Shown: in pieces, positions 15,951 through 24,619 of the stretch
Layout of the letters: the number at the start of each line of letters is the position of its first letter
Numbering within the stretch: position 1 is the first letter of the stretch
Source: Leptospira ognonensis
GTDB taxonomy: Bacteria; Spirochaetota; Leptospiria; Leptospirales; Leptospiraceae
NCBI RefSeq assembly: GCF_004770745.1
Contig: NZ_RQGD01000025.1
Coordinates: 1 to 64,000 of the forward strand
Length of the DNA: 64,000 nucleotides
Direction of reading: 5' to 3'
The notes under the pieces: generated by a model
Databases searched by the model: none
What the model saw: the letters and a program-made list of their open reading frames with translations, nothing else
Told to the model about the DNA's origin: nothing
Made by a program: the position numbers and the translations under genes

Positions 15951-17300
15951 ATGTTATCATTAAAATTTCCAAAAGACTTCCTCTGGGGCACAGCCACTTC
16001 AGCCTACCAAATCGAAGGCGCTTTTAACGAAGATGGCAAAGGTCCTTCGATATGGGATAACTTTACAAGAAAGAAAGGTAAGATTAAAAAATTGGAAAAT
16101 GGTGATATTGCCTGTGACCATTACCATAAATACAAAGAAGATGTAACTTTGTTAAAAAACTTAAACATCAAGTCTTACCGGTTTTCGGTTGCCTGGTCTC
16201 GGGTGTTGCCGAGTGGAAAAGGACAAGTAAATGAAAAGGGTCTAGATTTCTATGATCGCTTGACAGACGAACTTTTAAAAAAAAATATACTGCCTTTTGT
16301 CACTCTATACCATTGGGATCTACCACAAGCACTTGATGATTTGGGAGGATGGTATAACAGGAATACGGCGGAATATTTTGCTGAATATACTGAGGTAGTT
16401 GTACGAAAATTAGGTGATCGTGTCAAAAATTGGATCACCTTAAATGAACCATGGATCATTATGGCTGCTGGTCATCTCTTGGGTGCTCACCCACCCGGAA
16501 AATATAGGCCCTTCTCTAGTTTTAAAGTCGCCCACAATCTACTTCTTGCCCATGGCAAAAGTCTAGAGCGCATTCGTCAGATTTCGCCCAAATCAAAAGC
16601 AGGGATCACCAATGCTCTTTCTCCCGTTTACTCATTTCGCCGAGATAAAGATACACCTGCTGTCAAAAGAGCAAATGCGATCATGAATGAGCTTTGGTTA
16701 GATCCCATCTATAAGGGAAAGTATCCAGAAGAGATCGAACGGTTTGTTTTGTCGCAAAACAAGGGCAATATCCTCGACGGAGACATGAAACTGATTTCGG
16801 CAAAAACAGATTTTTTAGGATTGAATCATTACTCCCGAATGATTGTTAAAAAAATACCCTTTCCGATTTTCAATTTTTTACCTGTATTACCGAAGGATCG
16901 AGAGGCAAAATTCACAAGCATGGGATGGGAAATCTATCCAGAAGGTTTTTATGATCTACTCAAATGGGTGCAGAAGGAATATGACAACCCACCTATATAC
17001 ATAACTGAGAATGGTGAGAGCCTTTATGATAGGTTAGAAGCTGGCAAGGTAGACGATCCAGAGCGTATCGATTATCTCAAAAATTATTTACTCAGTATGA
17101 AAAGAGCCATGTCGGAAGGTGTAAATGTAAAAGGTTATTTCGTCTGGTCGTTTCTCGATAATTTTGAATGGCAGGAAGGTTATGAGAAACAATTTGGCAT
17201 TGTTTATGTAGACCGGTCCGATTCAAGCTTGCGCCGCATACCGAAAGAAAGCGCGAAGTGGTATGCGAAAGTCTGCAAAGATAATGGTTTTATATTTTAA
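15951..17300 (+). CDS. Family GH1 beta-glucosidase
   Basis: A 449-residue glycoside hydrolase family 1 enzyme when the ATG at 15951 is used. That gives the family's standard beginning (FPKDFLWGTATSAYQIEGA), so earlier in-frame starts are rejected. The acid/base Glu166 lies in TLNEPW and the nucleophile Glu353 in ITENGES. It lacks a signal peptide, so it is cytoplasmic and probably hydrolyses imported beta-glucosides such as cellobiose. No sugar transporter is adjacent. The glycosyltransferase gene follows 40 bases later. Confidence 0.9.
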   Translation: MLSLKFPKDFLWGTATSAYQIEGAFNEDGKGPSIWDNFTRKKGKIKKLENGDIACDHYHKYKEDVTLLKNLNIKSYRFSVAWSRVLPSGKGQVNEKGLDFYDRLTDELLKKNILPFVTLYHWDLPQALDDLGGWYNRNTAEYFAEYTEVVVRKLGDRVKNWITLNEPWIIMAAGHLLGAHPPGKYRPFSSFKVAHNLLLAHGKSLERIRQISPKSKAGITNALSPVYSFRRDKDTPAVKRANAIMNELWLDPIYKGKYPEEIERFVLSQNKGNILDGDMKLISAKTDFLGLNHYSRMIVKKIPFPIFNFLPVLPKDREAKFTSMGWEIYPEGFYDLLKWVQKEYDNPPIYITENGESLYDRLEAGKVDDPERIDYLKNYLLSMKRAMSEGVNVKGYFVWSFLDNFEWQEGYEKQFGIVYVDRSDSSLRRIPKESAKWYAKVCKDNGFIF

Positions 17301-17340
17301 AGAACTTGAAATATTTTGGCACCTCGTATAATTTTTTTCC

Positions 17341-18246
17341 ATGCCCGCTATCAGTATTGTCGTTCCCGCATTAAACGAAGAAAAATTTCTTCCCATCCTA
17401 CTCGAATCAATAAAACAACAAACATTCACAGACTACGAAGTAATTGTTGCTGATGCAGGTTCTACAGATAAGACCAAAGCAATCGCCAAAAAGTATGGTG
17501 CTAAGGTTGTGCCTGGTGGTATGCCGGGTCCTGGACGGAATCGTGGCGCAGAGGTAGCGACGGGCGAGTTCTTATTCTTTTTTGATTCTGACGTCTATCT
17601 ACCTAAAGATTTTTTAGAAAAGGCGTATAACGAAATGCAAGACCGCTTTCTGGATATGGCAACATGTGAATTTTTACCTGAGTCGGATTTACAGTTAGAT
17701 AAAATCATGTTCAAACTTGCCAATCTACATGTGAAGCTAAATCAGACATTCAATCCTAGAGCAGCTGGTTTTTGTATTTTTATTACCAGAAGGCTTTTCC
17801 ATCGGATCGGTGGCTTCGATGAGTCGGTGAAGATCGCAGAAGATCATGATCTTGTCGATCGAGCTTCTAAATTCAGAGCTCTTGGTTTCCTTAACTCAGT
17901 GCAGCTAACGGTAAGCATTCGAAGGTTAGAGAAGGAAGGAAGATTTTCCTTAGTCGAAAAATACCTTCAAGTCGAGATGCATCTTTTTACAAAAGGTAGT
18001 ATCAAAGAAGATATTATCGAATATGAATTTGGAAATTTTAAAACAGACGAAGATAAAAAGAAAAGTAAAAAAGTTTTAGATGAAATAGAACAAAATCTCA
18101 TAAAGATAGAAGGTCAGTATAATAAGTTGTCTAAGAATATTAAAGCCGGTATTACTGAAATGCAGGCAACAAGAACCAAGTGGATGGATAGTCTGGATGA
18201 GATGGGTAAATCCTTTCAGAATATATTCAAGAGCAAGAAGAAATAA
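17341..18246 (+). CDS. Family 2 glycosyltransferase with C-terminal coiled coil
   Basis: A 301-residue protein. Residues 1-205 are a GT-A family 2 transferase: SIVVPALNEEKFLP, YEVIVADAGSTDKT, the DSDV metal-binding motif (FFFDSDVYLP) and IAEDHDL. After about residue 215 it continues with about 85 highly charged residues (KTDEDKKKSKKVLDEIEQNLIK) predicted as coiled coil, which simple family members lack. It has no signal peptide or membrane helix, so action at the cytoplasmic face of the membrane is likely. The donor and acceptor are unknown. Confidence 0.8.
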   Translation: MPAISIVVPALNEEKFLPILLESIKQQTFTDYEVIVADAGSTDKTKAIAKKYGAKVVPGGMPGPGRNRGAEVATGEFLFFFDSDVYLPKDFLEKAYNEMQDRFLDMATCEFLPESDLQLDKIMFKLANLHVKLNQTFNPRAAGFCIFITRRLFHRIGGFDESVKIAEDHDLVDRASKFRALGFLNSVQLTVSIRRLEKEGRFSLVEKYLQVEMHLFTKGSIKEDIIEYEFGNFKTDEDKKKSKKVLDEIEQNLIKIEGQYNKLSKNIKAGITEMQATRTKWMDSLDEMGKSFQNIFKSKKK

Positions 18247-18264
18247 ACAATCGAGTCTACTCAT

Positions 18265-18789
18265 ATGAAACTAAAAGATTGGTTTATGATGCAATTTGAT
18301 GGAAGTGTGGATCCTTCCATTCAGACTCTTCCTCTTGACTACAAAGTAAGGGATTGGGAATTAATACTCACTTCCAACCAAAAGATTAAAATTTCAGACA
18401 TTATAAAACGTGGACCTCTCATTCTTGTTTTTATCCGGGGTACCTGGTGTCCATTTTGCCAAATCCATTTAAAAAATCTTTCGGAATGGGCGACACGTTT
18501 AAATGAAAAAGAAGGAAATGTTATTGTGGTGTCGACAGAACCTTTAATTTCTCTCAAAAGTTGGCTGAATCTGAATCCTATGAATTTTATTTTTGCGAGC
18601 GATTCATCGATGGAGCTCTGCCATTACTTTGGAGTCAGAATTGCACCAAACGATTTTGCGCAAGCGGCTACCTTTTTAATCGATTCTGATTTTACGATAC
18701 GTTTGGCGTATAAAGGGAAGCGAACTCAGAAATATTTTGATGAAGTTGAATCTGTAATGAAACACGAAATCCATAGTTCAAAGAGTTAA
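18265..18789 (+). CDS. Redoxin-domain protein (AhpC/TSA-like)
   Basis: A 174-residue thioredoxin-fold protein. The active site is GTWCPFCQIH with Cys62 and Cys65 (CxxC), followed by NVIVVSTEP and the cis-proline region. This resembles the AhpC/TSA-redoxin branch, which reduces peroxides or acts as a thiol reductant. It has no signal peptide, so it is cytoplasmic. It lies 18 bases after the glycosyltransferase gene and 51 bases before the AraC-type regulator. Confidence 0.8.
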   Translation: MKLKDWFMMQFDGSVDPSIQTLPLDYKVRDWELILTSNQKIKISDIIKRGPLILVFIRGTWCPFCQIHLKNLSEWATRLNEKEGNVIVVSTEPLISLKSWLNLNPMNFIFASDSSMELCHYFGVRIAPNDFAQAATFLIDSDFTIRLAYKGKRTQKYFDEVESVMKHEIHSSKS

Positions 18790-18840
18790 GTCTAATCGAT
18801 GTCAGATTTATTTTGTATTCACCTAAACTAGGAATTATAC

Positions 18841-19701
18841 TTGAACTCACCTATGAAAGTCATTCGTTATGAATTGAGTGACCCAACCACCGGCTCCCAT
18901 TTTCATTTTACAAATGATCTCACACAAGATTTAGATAAAGCATTGGCAAATCCTACAGCCAATCGAATTCTTTGGAACCGCAACCGAGAAAATTTTACAT
19001 TTACCTGTGATGATAAAACGGTTGTTTTAAAAGAAAATTCATTTTGTACTTTAACGGCATTAAATTATGTAAAGATCCCAAGTAATAAACAAAGGTTGAC
19101 CGCTATTTCCTTCAATCGAGAATTCTATTGTATAAGAGATCATGACCACGAAGTTTCTTGCAATGGCATATTATTTTACGGAGCACAAAATTTTTCCGTA
19201 TTAAAAATCCCAGTCAAAGAAACCGGTCCGTTTGATAAGCTCACTGATCTCTTTTTAAAAGAATTTGAGGAGGGTGATAGTTTACACGGAGAAATGCTCG
19301 TTAGTCTTCTAAAAATTCTAATCATCCGGTTAACGAGAATCGGAAGAAATCATATCATCGGAATCCAGGGAGATAAACAGAGCATTGAGACCATTCGTAA
19401 ATTTAATTTACTAGTGGAGGAAAATTTTAGAAAATACAAGCAAATATCAGAATACTCCATTATGCTAAATATCACTTCAAAAAAATTATCCGAATTGTTT
19501 CGTCATGCAAAACTAGATCCGCCTCTTCAAACTATCCACCAAAGGATCATACTAGAGGCAAAGCGCATGCTTTTATTCACATTGAAGTCGGTGAATGAAA
19601 TCTCAGATGATTTGGGATTCGAAGATGCCAGCCAATTCAGTAAATTATTTAAAAAATATACTGGGAAATCCCCTTCAATTTTTAGATCTAAGAAAAATTG
19701 A
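18841..19701 (+). CDS. AraC-family transcriptional regulator
   Basis: A 286-residue regulator. The last about 100 residues form the AraC DNA-binding domain with two helix-turn-helix units; YSIMLNITSKKLSELFRHA is the first and VNEISDDLGFEDASQFSKLFKKYTGKSPS the second. The N-terminal 180 residues are a cupin-like sensor domain with weak similarity to known types. The start is TTG at 18841 with AGGA seven bases before it. ATG at 18853 is possible but has no ribosome binding site. The target is unknown. The downstream DoxX/DinB pair is the nearest candidate. Confidence 0.8.
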   Translation: MNSPMKVIRYELSDPTTGSHFHFTNDLTQDLDKALANPTANRILWNRNRENFTFTCDDKTVVLKENSFCTLTALNYVKIPSNKQRLTAISFNREFYCIRDHDHEVSCNGILFYGAQNFSVLKIPVKETGPFDKLTDLFLKEFEEGDSLHGEMLVSLLKILIIRLTRIGRNHIIGIQGDKQSIETIRKFNLLVEENFRKYKQISEYSIMLNITSKKLSELFRHAKLDPPLQTIHQRIILEAKRMLLFTLKSVNEISDDLGFEDASQFSKLFKKYTGKSPSIFRSKKN

Positions 19702-19804
19702 CATAAAAAAATCCTCTTTGGCCATTGCTATTATTTGCCAGAGAGATATAATGAAAGGATGATCATTACTCCTTTTTCGTTTTTCTGTGGACTGCAGCCA
19801 AAAG

Positions 19805-20203
19805 ATGTCTAAACTCTGGATTGTTAATGCAGTGAAGCTGGCTGTCGGCATCATTTTCCTTCAGACCTTATTTTTCAAATTTAGCGCGGCTGAAGAATCC
19901 GTTTTTATTTTTTCTTCTCTCGGTGCAGAACCATGGGGGAGAATTGGATCAGGAGTCATTGAGCTTTTGATTGTAGCATTGTTATTATTCCCTAGATTGG
20001 TATGGTTAGGTGCACTTCTGGGAATCGGAACGATGATTGGAGCCTTGGGTGCACACATATTCGTCATTGGAATCGAAATATCGCAAGATCATGGATTACT
20101 TTTCTTTTTGGCTCTGTTTAATTTTTTAGGTTGTGGTTTTCTTTTGTTCCGTGAAAGAGAAACGTTACTGATGTTATTGAAAAAGGTGAGAAAACAAGCA
20201 TGA
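19805..20203 (+). CDS. DoxX-like membrane protein
   Basis: A 132-residue protein from the ATG at 19805 (a GTG at 19787 would add six residues). It has four hydrophobic segments: VKLAVGIIFLQTLFFKF, IELLIVALLLFPRLVWLG, ALLGIGTMIGALGAHIF and LLFFLALFNFLGCGF. This is the layout of DoxX/DoxD-like proteins, small membrane proteins associated with redox reactions. Overlap of four bases (ATGA) couples it to the DinB-like gene. Confidence 0.7.
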   Translation: MSKLWIVNAVKLAVGIIFLQTLFFKFSAAEESVFIFSSLGAEPWGRIGSGVIELLIVALLLFPRLVWLGALLGIGTMIGALGAHIFVIGIEISQDHGLLFFLALFNFLGCGFLLFRERETLLMLLKKVRKQA

Positions 20204-20709
20204 TCCTAGTGGAAGAATCGAAGTTGATCTTCGCATCCTTAGAGAGTCTCATTCGTCAGCTTTCTCAAATGGAATTCTGCAAGCCGCTCTCGATCTTAAA
20301 TCAGAGCTCCATCTCCCAGCACGTTCGCCATATTCTGGAATTTTATCAGGAGTTTTTACTAGGCTTGCAACGTGGTGAGATCGATTTTGACGCGAGAAAA
20401 AGATCGAGCCAGTTAGAAGAAGACAAAGAATTTGCTTTAGAATTTTTAACACTGCTCCAGAAAGAAATGCTCGGTATCATTAAAGACCATCCCATCGCGA
20501 TTCGTGTTTCTACACATGAGAAAGAAGTGCGTCCACTTCTTACGAGCTCCAGTTTTAGAGAGTTAGCTTATTGCAATGAGCACTCCATCCATCACATGGC
20601 CATCTTAAAAATTGCGCTTAACCACTCTTTTCCTAATGTGATTGTCTCAGAAGGATTTGGTATCGCCTTTTCTACCCAACACGTAAATCAATTGGCAGTT
20701 ACTTGTTAG
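20200..20709 (+). CDS. DinB-like four-helix protein
   Basis: A 169-residue protein resembling the DinB/YfiT superfamily: four helices and a histidine-rich metal site formed by QHVRHILEF (about residues 46-54) and NEHSIHHMAILK (about 126-137). Some members are metal-dependent thiol transferases using bacillithiol or mycothiol, and the substrate here is unknown. It starts inside the last codons of the DoxX-like gene (ATGA overlap). Its 3' end overlaps the converging diguanylate cyclase gene by 11 bases. Confidence 0.7.
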   Translation: MILVEESKLIFASLESLIRQLSQMEFCKPLSILNQSSISQHVRHILEFYQEFLLGLQRGEIDFDARKRSSQLEEDKEFALEFLTLLQKEMLGIIKDHPIAIRVSTHEKEVRPLLTSSSFRELAYCNEHSIHHMAILKIALNHSFPNVIVSEGFGIAFSTQHVNQLAVTC

Positions 20710-21712
20710 TTTGGGTATGATACACGACTTGATTGCGTCCTAGTTTTTTAGCTTCATAGACTGCTTGGTCTGCAATTTTTATGAGTAAGTCGATGTTCAT
20801 GGAATCCTGGCTTTGCATCTTAGAAACTCCAAAGCTGGCGGTTACGTTGATACTTCGAGTGGCTAGCTGGATATTCATTTCTGCTATTTGCAGACGTAGA
20901 CTTTCCATGAATTCTTGAAACGAGTCATCATTAGAATCAAAAATGAGTAAGCAGAATTCTTCACCTCCAAATCGGCAGGCATAACCCTTATTTTGCACAC
21001 TAAATGAGATCTTCTCACCTATTTGACGTAAAACTTCATCACCAGCATCATGACCATAGGTATCATTAATACTTTTAAAATAGTCTAAATCTAGGAATAC
21101 AAAGTATAGAGTCTCAGCTTTCATCGGTCTAACTATTTGTTTTTCTAGTAACTCCAAAAATGCACGCCTTCCGAGAAGGCCAGTCAGTTCATCATAATTT
21201 GCCAATCTTTCCATCTTTAAATAAGCGGCAGCTAGCTCTTCGGATTTAATTTTTAATTCAAATAGAGCCATAACTTGCTTTGCCAGTTGGTTTAATAATT
21301 GAAGGTGAACGTCTGTTAATATTCTTGGATGGTCATCTAAAATACAAAGAGACCCAAGTCGATATCCTTCGGATGTAATTAAGTTTGCACCTAGATAACA
21401 TTGGTAAGGTGAATTTTCTTTTGCGATAGGTAAATTCCGACTGATCGGATGTGTTCTTAAATTTTCAATGGTAAGATTGATCCCATCTTGGATGGCGAAG
21501 TTACAAAGATCTTCCGCTCTCGAAGTTTCTGTATTCTCTGTACCGTAAGCTGACTTTGTCCAGACAGTATCTTTATCTACGATAGAAATAAAAGCGTAAG
21601 GAGTATGACAAAGCTCAGCGGCGACTCTAGTTAACAAATCAAATTCTGATTCTGGTAGTTTCGAGATTTGATATTTTGTTAGTACCTTTAATCGATCCTC
21701 TTCGTGAGTCAT
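20699..21712 (-). CDS. GAF-GGDEF diguanylate cyclase
   Basis: A 337-residue protein from the ATG at 21712, whose ATGA overlaps the stop of the YHS gene. A TTG 18 bases earlier is less likely. Residues about 15-165 are a GAF domain (LCHTPYAFISIVDKD, YLGANLITSEGYRLGSLCILDD). Residues about 175-335 form the GGDEF domain with an intact active site CRFGGEEFCLLI and FFLDLDYFKSINDTYGHDAGDEVL. The autoinhibitory I-site RxxD, normally five residues before GGEEF, reads QNKG and is missing, so product inhibition may be absent. It makes cyclic di-GMP, probably in response to a small ligand in the GAF pocket. Confidence 0.88.
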   Translation of the reverse strand: MTHEEDRLKVLTKYQISKLPESEFDLLTRVAAELCHTPYAFISIVDKDTVWTKSAYGTENTETSRAEDLCNFAIQDGINLTIENLRTHPISRNLPIAKENSPYQCYLGANLITSEGYRLGSLCILDDHPRILTDVHLQLLNQLAKQVMALFELKIKSEELAAAYLKMERLANYDELTGLLGRRAFLELLEKQIVRPMKAETLYFVFLDLDYFKSINDTYGHDAGDEVLRQIGEKISFSVQNKGYACRFGGEEFCLLIFDSNDDSFQEFMESLRLQIAEMNIQLATRSINVTASFGVSKMQSQDSMNIDLLIKIADQAVYEAKKLGRNQVVYHTQTNK

Positions 21713-22188
21713 TGGAACAAATTTTTCCAATTCGCATTCGCTTTGGGAATAAACTCTTTTTCTTTTTCGTTCCAGGGTTTTAGAGTGTCTCCGAAAATTC
21801 CATTATAGAACAAATTGATTTTACCATTGATGATCTTGAATCGCTTCGGATCTACTTCCACCTTTTCTCCGTCAAGGCCCATTGCATAGGCACACCATCC
21901 ACCATACTCTGGTTCGAAGCTATCCGGGTTTTTATCGAATTTTATTTTGTTTTCATTGGAAATGAAGTAATATATAATCCCTTTGTAGGTAGTGTTGAAT
22001 TCACTTTTTCCTTTCGTAGGTTGGTTCGAAAAGTAAGATACCGGATCATAGCCATCCAATGCGACTCCCTGACGATTTAAGAGAAAGTGTTTCTTTCTGA
22101 CTTCGCTCGATACATTGTTTGTTTGCGCTTGACTCAGTACTGAACAAAGTAAGGCGATCGAAATAACAAGAAATTTTAAAGTTCTCAT
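21709..22188 (-). CDS. Exported YHS-domain protein
   Basis: A 159-residue protein from the ATG at 22188 (another ATG nine bases earlier is possible). A signal peptide of about 22 residues ends at SQA. The YHS-like domain is clear: GVALDGYDPVSYF, FNTTYKGIIYYF, KFDKNPDSFEPEYGGWCAYAMG. YHS domains occur in heavy-metal and copper proteins, and the single conserved Cys in GGWCAYA is typical of the periplasmic group. It precedes and overlaps the diguanylate cyclase gene, so the two are probably co-expressed. Confidence 0.8.
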   Translation of the reverse strand: MRTLKFLVISIALLCSVLSQAQTNNVSSEVRKKHFLLNRQGVALDGYDPVSYFSNQPTKGKSEFNTTYKGIIYYFISNENKIKFDKNPDSFEPEYGGWCAYAMGLDGEKVEVDPKRFKIINGKINLFYNGIFGDTLKPWNEKEKEFIPKANANWKNLFQ

Positions 22189-22333
22189 GAACTCCATACT
22201 ATCACAGTCTTTGCCGATGGGAATGTCTAATTGGCTTTTTTTCTTGTCAATTTTTCAAAGTATGCGATTTGAATTCTCTCTTTGGATGAAAAAGAACTTG
22301 ACCTTCGTTAACTGCAAAGTGAGAGATAGAAAT

Positions 22334-22717
22334 ATGATGCCTGACCGCATAAGATTGATTTTTTTTATCGATTTTATTGGTGCCTTAGTTTCCGCCTTTA
22401 TGCTCGCCATTGTCTTGCCTAACTTTGAATCCTATATCGGCATGCCCAAACATATCTTGTATGGTCTCGGCGCTTCTGCACTCAGCTTCGCGCTCTTTTC
22501 TGGGTTTTGCTATTTTTTGAAACCAAGTCGCTGGCGTCTAGCTTTGCGAACGATTGCTTTGGGGAATGGTTGCTACTGCCTTGCTTCCCTCGTGTGTATG
22601 GCATTATTTTGGGCTCCTTTGACAACCCTTGGCGTTTTCTATTTTGTATCCGAAAAAATAATAGTGATCACACTCGTTGGCATCGAGGTCTATCACGCCA
22701 CTGTGACTCAAGAATAA
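22334..22717 (+). CDS. Small integral membrane protein
   Basis: A 127-residue protein from the ATG at 22334, preceded by GAGAG. The longer in-frame extension to 22187 would overlap the start of the divergent YHS gene and has no typical start signal. Four hydrophobic segments can be seen, beginning with LIFFIDFIGALVSAFMLAIVLP. A family could not be assigned. There is no obvious partner in the neighbourhood. Confidence 0.6.
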   Translation: MMPDRIRLIFFIDFIGALVSAFMLAIVLPNFESYIGMPKHILYGLGASALSFALFSGFCYFLKPSRWRLALRTIALGNGCYCLASLVCMALFWAPLTTLGVFYFVSEKIIVITLVGIEVYHATVTQE

Positions 22718-22805
22718 GTATTTTTAGATTTATCAGTGACTCGAGATCCCTCGACTGGAATGCAACGTAAAATTTAGATGATTCTTCGACTTAGTATTTC
22801 TAAGT

Positions 22806-23594
22806 TTAAATCATGATATGGGAGAGTGCGACAGCCAATGCATGAGAAACATTCAGAGAATTCACGCTGTTTTTCATCGGTATATAAAGGATTGCATCGG
22901 CTAAAGATAGCAAGGGCTGTTCAATGCCTGTAGCCTCATTCCCTACCACCAAAACAAATTTTTCTAATTTTTTAAAGTCATAAATAGATTTTGTTTTTTC
23001 CAAAAGAGAGGATCCTTCTCTTGGTAGGCTTAATGCGAGTATGGCGTGGCCGCTTGCTTTTTCTTGCAGCAAATACTCTTTTCCATTTGTGATTCGGCAA
23101 AGTTTCGAGGCAAACATCGTTCCCATCGAGACTCGCACACTTCTTCTGAGGAAGGGGGAGGCACAGGTGCTATCGAATATATGTGAATTGACTCCAAGTG
23201 CCGTGCCCGTTCGTATCATGGACCCTATATTTTCGCTATCGGCAATCGAATTGAAAAGGATTTTGGGGGAATTTAGATCGGTATGCCCTGCCCATTTTTG
23301 ATAACCGATGGCCATAAATCCTTGGTGGACTGAAAATCCGATCGTATTTTCAAAAACACCTTTCTCCGCAATGTAACAATCGTTTAAGCTTGTCAATTTT
23401 GAGGAGATCAATCTTTCATATTTATCAAAAAATTTGCGAAGACAAAATACGGACTTGATTTGGTAGTCAGATTCGAGTAACCTTAAAGTTGTTTTTTCAT
23501 TATCGGCTACAAAGATATCCGCATTATCGATCTTTCCTTTTAGTAAAGAATAGTCGGAAACACGAGGGTCAAGATGAGATTCAATGATTGGCAT
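22806..23594 (-). CDS. TrmH/SpoU-family RNA methyltransferase
   Basis: A 262-residue SPOUT methyltransferase. The three family motifs are complete: ADSENIGSMIRTGTALGV (motif 1), VLVVGNEATGIEQPLL (motif 2) and IPMKNSVNSLNVSHALAVAL (motif 3). These build the knotted SAM-binding site that methylates a ribose 2'-OH in tRNA or rRNA. The target nucleotide cannot be read from the sequence. The N-terminal 95 residues differ from the L30-like domain of RlmB and fit the group of uncharacterised SpoU members. The start overlaps the divergent gene region. Confidence 0.88.
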   Translation of the reverse strand: MPIIESHLDPRVSDYSLLKGKIDNADIFVADNEKTTLRLLESDYQIKSVFCLRKFFDKYERLISSKLTSLNDCYIAEKGVFENTIGFSVHQGFMAIGYQKWAGHTDLNSPKILFNSIADSENIGSMIRTGTALGVNSHIFDSTCASPFLRRSVRVSMGTMFASKLCRITNGKEYLLQEKASGHAILALSLPREGSSLLEKTKSIYDFKKLEKFVLVVGNEATGIEQPLLSLADAILYIPMKNSVNSLNVSHALAVALSHIMI

Positions 23595-23613
23595 GGGACC
23601 AGTTTATGAAATT

Positions 23614-24609
23614 ATGATAAATTTTATCCTTCAAGCTAAGAAACCATTTTTAATATTTTTTCTTCTACTACTATTGGGCTCGATTCCGCTACGGGCACGA
23701 CCTACCTATGACTTTCAATTTGTAGATGGAAATGGAAATCGATATGTGATCACGAAAGAGAAATTGATTTCGCTTCAATATTTTGCCATCACTCCGATAA
23801 TGAGTTCGAGCGGAATCTATTCTGGCGGAGAATCACGCAGAATATTTATAAATCAAAAACAAGTAGATGCTTTCACTGCGCTTTTATCAGGTTTGGAGTG
23901 GAAAAATGATCAGGAAACAAGAGATAGGCGAAAAGGAATGAGTCATGTATTCTGGAGAAAGAAACGCGAGATCAAATTTCATTCCTTTGAGATGTTGGAT
24001 GAGAAAGCCGAAAAAATTGAAAATCTATTAAAGGGTTATCTTATGAAGGAGTCGAATCAATCGGAAAATGACCCGTTACTGGGAAAAAAGATTTCGGTCA
24101 CACGAGAGGAAAGTCCTTGGCTCGGTTTTACGAATTCTTATGAAGAAGAGGAACAAGGTAAACATCTTAAGGCTAAACCATTTCCGATGCCAGGATATAG
24201 CGTATTCAAATTGCCTACAGAAATTTCAATGGAAGCACAATCATTTCTGGCTCGGAATGACACCCTTAGAGAAGTGATCGTCAATGAAAGATATTTTTCA
24301 AATTTGGAAAGGATTGATGTCACAAAACTAATACTTGGAGAATCACAATTCGTCGGAAATATAAAAGATGTTAAAGTAAGAAGTGCAGAAGTTTTGATTC
24401 CCTTTTTATTGAAAGGTCAAATTCTGATCACGTACTGGCATACAGATTCAGAAGTGACGATCGAAAGAAAAGAGATTAAGGAAAACGAAGTGATCTATAA
24501 TTTATCTGGAACACATCATTACTATACGAATGAAAAAAATTCATCCAATTTTAGATTTAAAATTAGCATCAATCAAACATCAGGTGACGTTTTCGTGTAT
24601 GGAGAATAA
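23614..24609 (+). CDS. Exported hypothetical protein
   Basis: A 331-residue protein from the ATG at 23614. The N-terminus (KKPFLIFFLLLLLGSIPLRA) is a signal peptide or anchor. The mature part is rich in charged residues and predicted beta strands, and no motif could be linked to a known family. An upstream ATG at 23584 would overlap the divergent methyltransferase start by 11 bases. Its 3' end is 10 bases from the converging nadB gene. Confidence 0.6.
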   Translation: MINFILQAKKPFLIFFLLLLLGSIPLRARPTYDFQFVDGNGNRYVITKEKLISLQYFAITPIMSSSGIYSGGESRRIFINQKQVDAFTALLSGLEWKNDQETRDRRKGMSHVFWRKKREIKFHSFEMLDEKAEKIENLLKGYLMKESNQSENDPLLGKKISVTREESPWLGFTNSYEEEEQGKHLKAKPFPMPGYSVFKLPTEISMEAQSFLARNDTLREVIVNERYFSNLERIDVTKLILGESQFVGNIKDVKVRSAEVLIPFLLKGQILITYWHTDSEVTIERKEIKENEVIYNLSGTHHYYTNEKNSSNFRFKISINQTSGDVFVYGE

Positions 24610-24619
24610 AGAGATTTTA

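Noticed and set aside
19714..19745. Hairpin after the AraC-type gene (CTCTTTGGC with GCCAGAGAG)
   Set aside because: The stem is plausible but the loop is 14 bases and no T-run follows, so a terminator call is not supported.
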